DNA of 64,000 nucleotides from Paracoccus onubensis. GTDB taxonomy: Bacteria; Pseudomonadota; Alphaproteobacteria; Rhodobacterales; Rhodobacteraceae. Of the stretch, positions 41,485-50,302 are shown piece by piece (the first letter of the stretch is position 1; the number at the start of each line of letters is the position of its first letter). A model generated the notes under the pieces. That model did not search any database. It was not told the origin of the DNA and worked only from the letters and a program-made list of their open reading frames with translations. The stretch is from assembly GCF_003591515.1 (NCBI RefSeq), contig NZ_QZCG01000017.1:45005-109004 (forward strand). The letters are read 5' to 3'. The position numbers and the translations under genes were made by a program.

Positions 41485-42515
41485 GCGTGATCAGCAGCAA
41501 TGTCCTGCGTATCGGCAGCCGCTCGGTCCTGTGGCGCCCGCGCGAGGCGGTGATCTGCGTGATCCTGCTGCTATGCGCCTTCGGGTTCGGGATCGTGCTG
41601 CTGGGGACCGGTACGCTTCACTATTCCCCGGCCGAGGTTCTGGGCGCATTGACCCGGGCGGGAACGGGCGATGCTTCGCCGGCCGGTCAGGTGATCTGGC
41701 GGATACGTTTGCCAAGGGTGCTGACGGCTCTGCTGGTGGGCGCGTCGCTGGGTATGGCGGGCGCGATCTTCCAGTCGATTTCGCGCAACCCGCTTGGCTC
41801 GCCCGATGTGATCGGCTTCACCACCGGCGCCGCGACCGGGGCGATCGCGCAGATCGTGCTGTTCAATGCCGGACCGCTGGAGACCGCGCTTGGCGCGGTG
41901 ATCGCCGGCATGGGAACGGCGGCTGCGGTGTTTCTGTTGTCGCGCAAACGCGGGGCCGGCGGGGGATACCGGCTGATTCTCGTGGGGATCGGTTTCGGAG
42001 CGATCATGTCGGGGGTGAACACCGTTCTTCTGGTCAAGGGCGATCTGGATCAGGCCATGTCGGCGCAGGTCTGGCTGGCGGGGTCGTTGAATACAAGGAC
42101 ATGGTGGCACGTCCTGCCCGCCGCTTGCGGTCTGGCCATGATCGCACCGGTTGCATTCTGGCATGCCCGCCGCCTTGCGTTGATGGAGATGGGCGACGAT
42201 ATCGCCCGTCAGCTTGGCATCCGGGTCGAGATGACGCGGCTGGTCACGGTTCTGGCGGCTGTCGGGCTGACCTCGATCGCCACGGCTGCCGCCGGTCCGA
42301 TCGCCTTCATCGCCCTGGCCGCGCCGCAACTGGCGCGCCGCCTGACGCGCGCGCCGGCATTACCGCTATTGTCGGGCGCCCTGATGGGCGGGGTGCTGCT
42401 GCTGGCCGCCGATCTGGTCAGCCAGAATGCGCCCTTCAGGCTGAACATGCCCATCGGTCTGACCACCGGAATGCTTGGCGGGCTGTATATGCTGTGGCTG
42501 CTGACCAGACGGTGA
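41481..42515 (+). CDS. Iron-siderophore ABC transporter permease (FecCD family, FepG-like)
   Basis: The 344-residue membrane protein is the second half of the pore: RLPRVLTALLVGASLGMAGAIFQSISRNPLGSPDVIGFTTGAATG (in blocks), WLAGSLNTRTW and AAAGPIAFIALAAPQLARRL. It ends with RLTRAPALPLLSGALMGG and a final TM. It overlaps the upstream permease by 4 bp. 169 bp separate it from the receptor gene, so the operon may have an internal promoter or hairpin there. Confidence 0.93.
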   Translation: MSVISSNVLRIGSRSVLWRPREAVICVILLLCAFGFGIVLLGTGTLHYSPAEVLGALTRAGTGDASPAGQVIWRIRLPRVLTALLVGASLGMAGAIFQSISRNPLGSPDVIGFTTGAATGAIAQIVLFNAGPLETALGAVIAGMGTAAAVFLLSRKRGAGGGYRLILVGIGFGAIMSGVNTVLLVKGDLDQAMSAQVWLAGSLNTRTWWHVLPAACGLAMIAPVAFWHARRLALMEMGDDIARQLGIRVEMTRLVTVLAAVGLTSIATAAAGPIAFIALAAPQLARRLTRAPALPLLSGALMGGVLLLAADLVSQNAPFRLNMPIGLTTGMLGGLYMLWLLTRR

Positions 42516-42596
42516 TACAATTGGACCACAAGGCGGGTTTCCTCTTTCCTGCCCCTTGAAAAACAGGCGATATGCTGTAATAGCGGGTCAAACTGA

Positions 42597-42621
42597 CTGC
42601 ATCCCGGTCCTGGTGATGCAG
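42597..42621 (+). terminator. Hairpin between permease and TonB-receptor genes
   Basis: A perfect 7-bp stem CTGCATC / GATGCAG with an 11-nt loop lies mid-way in the 169-bp gap. No T-run follows. It could mark partial termination or an operator. Confidence 0.3.
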
Positions 42622-42684
42622 CATTGATCTCAACCGCCAGCACTTCCGCCAGCGCAAACCATCAGCATGGTCAGGAAGATGCAT

Positions 42685-44772
42685 ATGAACGGGCGTTTTA
42701 CGGGATATCTACTGGGCAGCGTGGCCCTTGCGGCCTTCACGGTCACCGGGGCCATTCCGGCAGCGGCGCAGGATGCCGGCACTCAGGAAACCACCCTGCT
42801 GAAGGAAATCATTCTGACCGGGGAAAAGACCGCGCGCAGCCTTGACCAGACGGCGTCATCCGCCGCGGTCGTCACCACAAGCGATATCGAGGACAATCCG
42901 CAGACGGAAACCATTTCGGAAGCGATCTCGAACGTGCCTAATATCAGCTATGCCAATCAGGGCGGGCTGGGCGGTGCGCCGACGATCCGGGGGCAGGACA
43001 GCGAAGGTCCGAATTCCGGCGCAACCGCATTTTTCGGCGGCACGCAACCGCGAACCTCGATCAATCTGGATGGCCATTACCTGAGCTATAACGAACTGGT
43101 CTTCAGTGCTTCCTCGCTTTGGGATGTCGAAAGTATCGAGGTGTTCCGCGGTCCCCAGACCGTGACGCAGGGCGCCAATTCGATCGCGGGCGCAATCATC
43201 GTGAACACCAAGGATCCGACCTTCCAGCCCGAAGGCGCGGTGCAGCTTGAATATGGCAGCCGGTCGAAACGGCGGGTCTCGCTGATGGCCTCCGGCCCGG
43301 TGGCCACGGATCTGGCGGCGCGGGTGGCGCTGGATTATTCCGCCCGGGACACGTTCATCGACTACACCAATCCGGCATTCGCCCCGACCGCGACCGGCGA
43401 GGATTATGAAAGCAAGAACGCCCGGTTCAAGCTGTTATGGGAACCCGCTGACCTGCCGGGCTTCTCGGCCAAGCTGACCTATTCGCATCTGAACACGAAC
43501 CGCCCCACCTGGGAAGCGACGACCAAGCCGTTCGAGGATATGGAAAGCATGACCATCTCAAATCCGGCATGGTCGCAGCGCAGCAATGTCGCGGTGGCTG
43601 ATCTGCGCTATGACATGGGTAATGGTGTCGTGTTGACCAATCAGCTTCAATATTCCGACATGCATACATTCCGCGATACGAATCCCGCAGATCTGGGCAC
43701 CGCCATACTGGATCAGGAGAACCTGTCGAACGAGACCCGCGCGACATTCGGCGAAGAGGGCGATCCAATCAGCGGTGTCGTCGGGATCTATGCGTCGCAT
43801 ACGAAATCCGACGAGATCCTGTATCAGCGTGGCACCACCACCTATGATGACGAGAAAGACAGCCTTGGCATCTTCTCGGAGGTCAACTGGCGTTTCGCGG
43901 ATCGCTGGACCCTGTCGGCGGGGTTGCGTTATCAGCGTGATCATATTCAGCGGCAGGGCGAGTCGAACCTGTCTCCGACGCCACTGGATTACGACGAGGA
44001 ATTCGATGCATGGCTGCCCAAGCTGTCGCTGGCCTATGAGGTCACGCCGGACACCACCATCGGCGCATTGGTCAGCAAGGGCTATAATCCCGGCGGTGTT
44101 TCTCTGAATCTCAATACCGGCGAATACAAGACCTATGACGCCGAGAAAGTCTGGAATTACGAACTGTTCGCCCGGACCCATCTGATGGATGACCGGCTGT
44201 TCCTGTCGGGCAATCTGTTCTACAGCGATTTCCGCGATGCGCAGCGTTATGTCTTCGCCGAGATCGCGGGCAGCGGCGACTGGTCATCCTATACGATCAA
44301 TGCGGAAAAGGCGAAATCCTACGGGCTGGAACTGGCGATGGATTATCGCGTTACGGATAATCTGCGTTTGAAGGCCGGCGCAGGTTTGCTGCGCACCGAG
44401 ATCACCGAATTCTCGGACGCGCTTGGCGATTACGAGGGCACCGATTTCGCCCGCGCGCCCAGCCATACGCTAACATTGGGGGCGGATTGGGATGTGACCC
44501 CGAAACTCCGGCTGAGCGGTGATGTGCGTCATACGGATGGCTATTATTCGGATGACGCGAATTCCAGTGATCGCAAGGTGGGCAGCTATACGATCGTTAA
44601 CGCCCGCGCCGCTTACACGCCGCGCGACGATATGGAAATATTCGCCTATGTGAACAATATCTTCGACGACGATTCCGTGACTTTCGTACGGCCTTCGGCC
44701 TCGGTCGGCGGATATGAAGCCACCGTGGTCGAGCCGCGCGAGATCGGCGTCGGCATGAAGATGACGTTCTGA
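42685..44772 (+). CDS. TonB-dependent outer-membrane siderophore receptor
   Basis: The 695-residue protein has a Sec signal peptide ending in AAAQ (about residue 29), then a TonB-box-like EIILTG, a plug domain (IRGQDSEGPN; VESIEVFRGPQTVTQGANSIAGAIIV) and a 22-strand beta barrel ending in F. Of three in-frame ATGs I use the third (MNGRFTGY), 6 nt after AGGAAG; the first would add six residues. By operon position it brings in the same ferric siderophore as the ABC system. Confidence 0.92.
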   Translation: MNGRFTGYLLGSVALAAFTVTGAIPAAAQDAGTQETTLLKEIILTGEKTARSLDQTASSAAVVTTSDIEDNPQTETISEAISNVPNISYANQGGLGGAPTIRGQDSEGPNSGATAFFGGTQPRTSINLDGHYLSYNELVFSASSLWDVESIEVFRGPQTVTQGANSIAGAIIVNTKDPTFQPEGAVQLEYGSRSKRRVSLMASGPVATDLAARVALDYSARDTFIDYTNPAFAPTATGEDYESKNARFKLLWEPADLPGFSAKLTYSHLNTNRPTWEATTKPFEDMESMTISNPAWSQRSNVAVADLRYDMGNGVVLTNQLQYSDMHTFRDTNPADLGTAILDQENLSNETRATFGEEGDPISGVVGIYASHTKSDEILYQRGTTTYDDEKDSLGIFSEVNWRFADRWTLSAGLRYQRDHIQRQGESNLSPTPLDYDEEFDAWLPKLSLAYEVTPDTTIGALVSKGYNPGGVSLNLNTGEYKTYDAEKVWNYELFARTHLMDDRLFLSGNLFYSDFRDAQRYVFAEIAGSGDWSSYTINAEKAKSYGLELAMDYRVTDNLRLKAGAGLLRTEITEFSDALGDYEGTDFARAPSHTLTLGADWDVTPKLRLSGDVRHTDGYYSDDANSSDRKVGSYTIVNARAAYTPRDDMEIFAYVNNIFDDDSVTFVRPSASVGGYEATVVEPREIGVGMKMTF

Positions 44773-44779
44773 GACGCTC

Positions 44780-46069
44780 GTGACGGTGGAAGAAGCAGAT
44801 GCCGATGCGCCGCCGAAGCGTCATCTGGTCATCGGGCTCAGCCTGACGGCGACTTGGCTGAAGGGCCGGTCCCGGGCGGGCGATATCACGGCGAATCCGG
44901 TGAGTTTCGATGTCGGTTTGTCGCAGATGGCCGAGCGTGCCGGGCTGGATTTCGTATTCAAGCCGGATACGCTGTCGGTGCCGCCGGCTGCGCAGGCCAG
45001 AGGCATGGCCCAGCTTGATCCGACCATCGCCCTGACGGCAGTCGCGCTGCAAACCGAACGGATCGGGTTGGTGACGACCGTATCGACCAGCTTCAATCCG
45101 CCTTTCGTGACGGCAAGGCAATTGCAATCGCTGCATTGGGTCAGCAATGGCCGCGCCGGCTGGAATATCGTCACCTCGATCGAGGGGGCCGAGAATTTCG
45201 GGCAGCAGGGGATGCCCGACCCTGCGACCCGCTATCGCAAGGCCGTCGAGTTCACCGAAACCGTGCGCCGGTTATGGCGCAGCCATCCTGCGCCCGGTTC
45301 AGCCGACGGAGCAGAGCTGCAGCCGGTCGGTCACGCCGGAGAGTTCTTTCAGGTCAGGGGTCCGCTGAATATCCCGGAACATCCCGCGGGCGAGATCCCC
45401 CTGTTTCAGGCCGGCGCCTCGGATGAGGGGCGCGGCTTTGCCGCTTCTGTGGCCGATGCGATATTCGCGGCAACGCCGGATATGGCGGCGGCGCGGGAAT
45501 TGCGGGCCGATCTGCGGCGCAGGGCGGTTGATGCCAGCCGCGCGCCCGATGCCGTAAGGGTGCTGCCGGGGCTCTATTTCTTCATCGCCCGGACCCGGGA
45601 AGAGGCATGGGCATTGCATCGCCGCGCCCATGAACATCTGAGCCGCGAAACGCGGCTGGACAAGGTCAGGGCGATCCTTGGCGCCGATCTGTCCGCGATG
45701 CGGGATGATGAAACTGTCGTTCCGGCCATGCTGCCGGATGGCGATCAGCCGGTGCGCAGCCGGACCCATGCGGATCTGCTGCGCCGCTACATCGCCCAGA
45801 ATCAGCCGTCATTGCGCGTTCTTCTGGCCCGTCCCGAGGTCGTGGGTTCGGCGCATTGGGTGTCGGTCGGGACGGTGGATGATGTGCTGGCCGATATCAT
45901 CCGCTGGTTCGATGCCGAAGCAATCGACGGTTTTATCGCCTTGCCCGGAGGATCGACAGAGTCGATGCGGCTGTTCTTCGATGAACTGATGCCGAAACTT
46001 GCCACCCGCAAGCTGTTCCGCGCGGCTTATGACAGCACAACATTGCGCGGACATCTTGGGATCGTGTGA
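44780..46069 (+). CDS. NtaA/SnaA/DszA-type FMN-dependent monooxygenase (LLM class)
   Basis: The 429-residue protein matches LLM monooxygenases of the nitrilotriacetate/EDTA monooxygenase subfamily: GDITANPVSFDVGLSQMAERAGLDFVF, TERIGLVTTVSTSFNPPFVTARQLQSLHWVSNGRAGWNIVTS (in blocks), NFGQ, and HAGEFFQVRGPLNIP with LFQAGASDEGRGFAA. The start is GTG, 7 bp after the receptor stop; the next Met is at residue 50. It needs FMNH2 from a reductase that is not nearby. Its place at the end of a siderophore operon suggests ligand oxidation to free iron. Confidence 0.85.
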   Translation: MTVEEADADAPPKRHLVIGLSLTATWLKGRSRAGDITANPVSFDVGLSQMAERAGLDFVFKPDTLSVPPAAQARGMAQLDPTIALTAVALQTERIGLVTTVSTSFNPPFVTARQLQSLHWVSNGRAGWNIVTSIEGAENFGQQGMPDPATRYRKAVEFTETVRRLWRSHPAPGSADGAELQPVGHAGEFFQVRGPLNIPEHPAGEIPLFQAGASDEGRGFAASVADAIFAATPDMAAARELRADLRRRAVDASRAPDAVRVLPGLYFFIARTREEAWALHRRAHEHLSRETRLDKVRAILGADLSAMRDDETVVPAMLPDGDQPVRSRTHADLLRRYIAQNQPSLRVLLARPEVVGSAHWVSVGTVDDVLADIIRWFDAEAIDGFIALPGGSTESMRLFFDELMPKLATRKLFRAAYDSTTLRGHLGIV

Positions 46070-46072
46070 CGT

Positions 46073-46097
46073 GGGCGGAATGGCGGCCTTTCCGCCC
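46073..46097 (+). terminator. Hairpin after the monooxygenase gene
   Basis: GGGCGGAA / TTCCGCCC, an 8-bp perfect stem with a 9-nt loop just past the stop, without T-run. Convergent with the zeta-subunit gene. Confidence 0.4.
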
Positions 46098-46123
46098 GGC
46101 TTGCGATAAGGTTAAGGCCCGAT

Positions 46124-46441
46124 TTACCTGCCTTCGTCGATCACCTGCCGCCTCGCCTCACCCATCAGTTCGGCCATTTTTGCGCGAATCGTTGTGGCAT
46201 CCACCTGCCCCTCCAGATCGCCGGCAAGTTTGCGGAACACGTCCTCTTCGCCCGGTTCCGCGAAATCCGATGCCACGACGGCCTGAGCATAGATTTTTAT
46301 GCCGTCACCTGTCTTTCCCAGCAACTCGGCCGCCCATTCGCCCAGAAGACGGTTGCGACGGGCCTCGGCTTTGAAACGCAGATCTGCATCAAGGGCGAAC
46401 TTGGCCTCGTGGGCGTGTTCACGGTCGTCAAAGGTGGTCAT
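46124..46441 (-). CDS. F1-ATPase inhibitor zeta subunit (DUF1476)
   Basis: The 105-residue protein belongs to DUF1476, whose Paracoccus denitrificans member is the zeta subunit that blocks ATP hydrolysis by F1Fo-ATP synthase. The N-terminal inhibitory helix MTTFDDREHAHEAKFALDADL, the RRNRLLGEWAAELLGKTGD core and the EPGEEDVFRKLAGDLEG segment are all present. It is divergent from purC, the common arrangement in Rhodobacteraceae, and is far from the ATP synthase genes, which are not in the window. Confidence 0.88.
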   Translation of the reverse strand: MTTFDDREHAHEAKFALDADLRFKAEARRNRLLGEWAAELLGKTGDGIKIYAQAVVASDFAEPGEEDVFRKLAGDLEGQVDATTIRAKMAELMGEARRQVIDEGR

Positions 46442-46569
46442 TCTTCGGCCTCCCTGTTTTGCTATGGTTTATGATATGCCCATCGCCGTCCCGCACCGCA
46501 AGACTTATTGCCCCCGGATGCCTTTCTGCGCTAAGGGCGTGCAGTCAGAAGGCGAAAGGACGGTCCATC

Positions 46570-47331
46570 ATGGCTCCGCGGCGCAAGAAAGTTTACGAAG
46601 GCAAGGCCAAGATCCTTTATGAAGGCACAGAGCCGGGAACACTGGTTCAGTATTTCAAGGATGACGCAACCGCGTTCAACGCCCAGAAGAAGGCGGTGAT
46701 CGAGGGAAAAGGCGTCCTGAACAACCGCCTGAGCGAATTCTTCATGACCGGGCTGACGAATATCGGCGTGCCGACCCATTTCATCCGCCGCATCAATATG
46801 CGCGAGCAACTGATCCGGCAGGTCGAGATCATCCCGCTTGAGGTGATCGTGCGCAATTTCGCTGCCGGTTCGCTGTCCAAGCGGCTGGGGATCGAGGAAG
46901 GGACGCTGCTGCCGCGTCCGATCATTGAATACAGTTTCAAGAATGACGAACTGGGCGATCCGATGGTCTCCGAGGAATATATCGCCGCGTTCGGCTGGGC
47001 CAGCCAGCAGGATCTGGACGATATGGTCAGCCTTGCCCTGCGGGTGAACGATTTCCTGTCGGGCGTTTTCTTTGCCGTCGGCATCAAGCTGATCGATTTC
47101 AAGATCGAGATCGGCCGGGTCTGGGACAATGATTTCATGCGCCTGATCGTCGCCGACGAGATCAGTCCCGATTCCTGCCGGCTGTGGGACACGAAAACCG
47201 GGCAGAAGCTGGACAAGGATGTGTTCCGCCGCGATCTGGGCAACCTGACGGATGCCTATACCGAGGTCGCGCGGCGTCTTGGCCTGATGCCCGCGAATAC
47301 CACCAGCTTGAAACCGACCGCGATCAACTGA
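46570..47331 (+). CDS. purC: Phosphoribosylaminoimidazole-succinocarboxamide synthase
   Basis: PurC joins aspartate to CAIR using ATP in purine synthesis. The 253-residue protein has KKVYEGKAKILYEG, the FKDDATAFNAQKKAVIEGKG segment, RNFAAGSLSKRLGIEEG, LIDFKIEIGR, IVADEISPDSCRLWD and KDVFRRDLG, all conserved in the family. ATG follows AAAGGACGG. purS is 11 bp downstream, forming purC-purS; purQ and purL do not follow here. Confidence 0.97.
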   Translation: MAPRRKKVYEGKAKILYEGTEPGTLVQYFKDDATAFNAQKKAVIEGKGVLNNRLSEFFMTGLTNIGVPTHFIRRINMREQLIRQVEIIPLEVIVRNFAAGSLSKRLGIEEGTLLPRPIIEYSFKNDELGDPMVSEEYIAAFGWASQQDLDDMVSLALRVNDFLSGVFFAVGIKLIDFKIEIGRVWDNDFMRLIVADEISPDSCRLWDTKTGQKLDKDVFRRDLGNLTDAYTEVARRLGLMPANTTSLKPTAIN

Positions 47332-47342
47332 AAGGTTAACCC

Positions 47343-47582
47343 ATGAAAGCCCGTGTCACCATCATGCTGAAAGACGGGGTCCTTGATCCCCAGGGCGAGG
47401 CGATCCGCCACGCGCTTGGCGGGCTGGGGCACAAGGGTGTCGGCGGCGTGCGTCAGGGCAAGCTGATCGAACTGGATCTGGACGCCACCGATACCGATGC
47501 CGCGCAGGCCGAAGTGGTGAAGATGTGCGAGGGGCTTCTGGCCAATACCGTGATCGAAAAATATTCGATCGAGATCGTTTGA
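47343..47582 (+). CDS. purS: Phosphoribosylformylglycinamidine synthase subunit PurS
   Basis: PurS is the small bridging subunit of the PurLQS complex. The 79-residue protein has the full pattern MKARVTIMLKDGVLDPQGEAI (two blocks), GHKGVGGVRQGKLIELDLD and CEGLLANTVIEKYSIEI. Directly downstream of purC. Confidence 0.95.
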   Translation: MKARVTIMLKDGVLDPQGEAIRHALGGLGHKGVGGVRQGKLIELDLDATDTDAAQAEVVKMCEGLLANTVIEKYSIEIV

Positions 47583-47596
47583 GCGCGTTTGCGGCG

Positions 47597-47626
47597 GTTG
47601 TGATCCGGTCCACCGGGAATCGCAAC
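47597..47626 (+). terminator. Hairpin after purS
   Basis: GTTGTGAT / ATCGCAAC (one G-U pair) enclosing CCGG-TCCA-CCGG with a 2-nt bulge, 14 bp past the purS stop. No T-run follows. Confidence 0.35.
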
Positions 47627-47714
47627 GGGACGACCATCACGATTCATCCATAATCTTGATGGTTTGAGTGCGTGCCCCGTTGCATTCGCCGCATAATTGT
47701 CGCCCAATGGATGT

Positions 47715-48515
47715 ATGAATAGCCAGATTGATCCTTCATCTGCAGATGCTCCTCCCGTCATCCAGATTTCGGGGTTGCACAAGGCCTATGGCGATCTCGA
47801 AGTGCTGAAAGGCGTTTCGATGACGGCGCCACGGGGTCATGTGATCAGCCTGATCGGATCGTCCGGGTCGGGAAAATCCACGCTTCTGCGCTGCTGCAAC
47901 CTGCTGGAGAACAGCCAGCAGGGCGACATCCTTTTCGATGGCGAGGCGGTCAGGTGGAAAGGGCAGGGGGCGAGCCGGCAACCTGCCGATCGGGCGCAGG
48001 TGACGCGGTTCCGCACCAATCTGTCGATGGTGTTCCAGCAGTTCAACCTGTGGTCGCATATGTCGATTCTGCAGAATGTCTGCGAAGCCCCCGTCACCGT
48101 TCTGGGCGAGAGCCGGGCGCAGGTTGAGGAAAGGGCGCGGGGGCTTCTGGCCAAGGTCGGCATCGGCGACAAGGCGGATGCATGGCCTGCGCAGCTTTCG
48201 GGCGGCCAGCAGCAACGTGCGGCGATTGCCCGCGCACTGTGCATGCAGCCGCGCGCGCTTTTGTTCGATGAACCGACAAGCGCGCTTGATCCAGAATTGC
48301 AGCAAGAGGTCGTGCGCGTCATCAAGACCCTGGCGGCAGAGCATCGGACGATGATCATCGTCACCCATGACATGCGCCTTGCCGCGGATGTCAGCGATCA
48401 CGTGATCTTCCTGCATCAGGGCGTGATCTGCGAAGAAGGCCCGCCAGCCCGGCTGTTCGGCGACCCGCAGACCGAAAGGTTGCGCCAGTTCCTTAGTGCC
48501 ACGATGGCCGCATAG
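47715..48515 (+). CDS. Polar amino acid ABC transporter ATPase (HisP/GlnQ type)
   Basis: The 266-residue ATPase has Walker A GSSGSGKST, the family-typical RTNLSMVFQQFNLWSHMSILQNV, signature LSGGQQQRAAIARAL, Walker B ALLFDEPTSALDPEL and VTHDMRLAADVSDHVIFL. I use the ATG at 47715 (MNSQIDPSSAD), as a TTG further up lacks a ribosome site. First gene of an operon with a binding protein, two permeases and a GS-like ligase. Confidence 0.92.
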   Translation: MNSQIDPSSADAPPVIQISGLHKAYGDLEVLKGVSMTAPRGHVISLIGSSGSGKSTLLRCCNLLENSQQGDILFDGEAVRWKGQGASRQPADRAQVTRFRTNLSMVFQQFNLWSHMSILQNVCEAPVTVLGESRAQVEERARGLLAKVGIGDKADAWPAQLSGGQQQRAAIARALCMQPRALLFDEPTSALDPELQQEVVRVIKTLAAEHRTMIIVTHDMRLAADVSDHVIFLHQGVICEEGPPARLFGDPQTERLRQFLSATMAA

Positions 48516-48544
48516 GCCATGTAACTATCCAACAGGAGAGTAAA

Positions 48545-49267
48545 ATGAAAAAACTGATCTTGACTGCGGCCGCTCTGGCCCTGACCGCCGGAATGGGCTG
48601 GGCCGATACTGTCCGGATGGGGACCGAAGGCGCCTATCCTCCGTATAACCTGATCGACGACAAGGGCGAGGTCGGCGGGTTCGAGCGTGAACTGGGCGAC
48701 GAATTGTGCAAGCGTGCCGAATTGGAATGCACATGGGTCACGAATGACTGGGACTCGATCATTCCGAACCTCGTCTCGGGCAATTACGACACGATCCTTG
48801 CCGCGATGAGCATCAATGACGAGCGCAAGAAGGTCATCGCCTTTACCGATCCCTATCTGCCGCCCGCGCCGTCATCCTATGTCGCGCTTGAGGAAGGCGT
48901 TGATCTGGAAGGTGGGGTGATTGCCGCGCAGACCAGCACGGTGCAATCTTCTTATGTCGCCGAAAGCGGCGCGACATTGTTGGAATTCGCCAATATCGAC
49001 GAAGTTCTGGCCGCCGTTCGCAATGGCGAAGCCGACGCCGCCTTTGGCGACCATGAGGTCGTGAAGCCCTATGTCGATGAGGGTGACGATCTGATGTTCG
49101 TGGGCGAGCAGGTCGAGCTGGACGAAGGCATCGGCATCGGTGTCCGTCAGTCCGACAATGAGCTGCGTGAGAAATTCAACACCGCCATCGCCGCCGTCAA
49201 GGAAGACGGCAAGCTGAATGAACTGATCGTCAAATGGTTCGGCGAGGATGCGCGGACCTGGGAATGA
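48545..49267 (+). CDS. Polar amino acid ABC transporter substrate-binding protein
   Basis: The 240-residue protein has a Sec signal peptide (MKKLILTAAALALTAGMGWA, cleavage about residue 20) and a type II binding fold (TVRMGTEGAYPPYNLID; GGFERELGDELCKR; NGEADAAFGD). The sequence resembles lysine/arginine/ornithine or histidine binders; two cysteines (about 56 and 62) may form a disulfide. The GS-like enzyme in the operon makes an amine or amino acid substrate plausible. ATG follows AGGAGAG. Confidence 0.9.
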   Translation: MKKLILTAAALALTAGMGWADTVRMGTEGAYPPYNLIDDKGEVGGFERELGDELCKRAELECTWVTNDWDSIIPNLVSGNYDTILAAMSINDERKKVIAFTDPYLPPAPSSYVALEEGVDLEGGVIAAQTSTVQSSYVAESGATLLEFANIDEVLAAVRNGEADAAFGDHEVVKPYVDEGDDLMFVGEQVELDEGIGIGVRQSDNELREKFNTAIAAVKEDGKLNELIVKWFGEDARTWE

Positions 49268-49279
49268 TGTGATCTCTGT

Positions 49280-49309
49280 CTCCGGCCTGACTTAAACGTC
49301 CGGTCGGAG
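49280..49309 (+). promoter_or_regulatory. Intercistronic hairpin covering the permease ribosome site
   Basis: CTCCGGCC / GGTCGGAG (8 bp, one G-U pair, 14-nt loop) lies between binding-protein and permease genes. Its 3' arm includes the GGAGG that would serve the GTG start at 49321. Confidence 0.5.
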
Positions 49310-49320
49310 GCGGCTATTCG

Positions 49321-50205
49321 GTGGCGGATATGCTTGCGCAATGTGCTGAACCCGGCTCGCTTCAGGGGCTTTCCTGGCTGATGTGTTATCTCACATCGGG
49401 CAAGCATATGCTGTTTTATGGCAGTTTCCTGACGGTGCTGGCCCTGCTGGCGATTACCGCACCGATCGCTTTGCTGTTCGGCTTCGGCGGAGCGGTCGCA
49501 TCCCGTTCCCGCATTCCGCCACTCAGGTGGTTCGGCAAGATCTATACCTCGATGGTGCGGGGCGTGCCGGATATCATTTTCTTCCTGTTCGTGCCTATCG
49601 CGCTCGATCAGGGGCTGGAATGGCTGCGGCATCAGGTTTATTGCGACAGTGACGCTCCGGTCAGGCAGGGCAACGAGTTTATCGTCTGCGCGGCGGCCAA
49701 GCTGCCGCTGTCCTCCAGCCCGGGCTGGGTGCATGATACCTATGGCTTCATACTGGCTGTCGTGGCCTTTGCCATCGTGTTCGGCGCCTTTGCCGCCAAT
49801 GTCCTTTATGGCGCGATGCAGGCCGTGCCCCACGCGCAACTTGAAACCGCCGAAGCCTACGGGATGAATTCCCGGCAGGTGACGCGGCGCATCCTGATCC
49901 CGCAGATGTGGGTCTATGCACTGCCCGGCCTGTCCAATCTGTGGATGATCCTGATCAAGGCGACGCCATTGCTGTTTCTGCTGGGAGTCGAGGATATCGT
50001 GTATTGGGCGCGCGAGCTGGGCGGCGCCAAGTCAAGCGCCTTCACCTATCCGCATTCCGATTGGCGGCTGTATTATTTCCTTGTGATCCTTGTTTTCTAT
50101 CTGCTGATGACATGGTGCTCGGAGAAAATCCTTGCCCGTCTGACCTGGCGGCTGTCGCGCGGGCAGGCGACCTTGGGCGGCGAAGCAATCCGCAAGGGAG
50201 CGTGA
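49321..50205 (+). CDS. Polar amino acid ABC transporter permease (HisQ-like)
   Basis: The 294-residue membrane protein has the HAAT permease pattern: YTSMVRGVPDIIFFLFVPI, an EAYGMNSRQVTRRILIPQMWVYALPGLSNLWMILIKATPLL coupling loop (in blocks), and several TM segments. A periplasmic loop of about 40 residues with two Cys (about 110 and 125) is unusual. The start is GTG, 10 nt from GGAGG; an in-frame ATG three codons later is possible but too far from the ribosome site. Confidence 0.88.
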   Translation: MADMLAQCAEPGSLQGLSWLMCYLTSGKHMLFYGSFLTVLALLAITAPIALLFGFGGAVASRSRIPPLRWFGKIYTSMVRGVPDIIFFLFVPIALDQGLEWLRHQVYCDSDAPVRQGNEFIVCAAAKLPLSSSPGWVHDTYGFILAVVAFAIVFGAFAANVLYGAMQAVPHAQLETAEAYGMNSRQVTRRILIPQMWVYALPGLSNLWMILIKATPLLFLLGVEDIVYWARELGGAKSSAFTYPHSDWRLYYFLVILVFYLLMTWCSEKILARLTWRLSRGQATLGGEAIRKGA

Positions 50206-50302
50206 CGGGAATGCGTTTCGGGATGCCACAAATTGCTAGGATCGCCGCCCGGAGGGCAAGCAGCGACCATCCCGCTACCGGCATGCCGCCGAGAGGAACC
50301 GC

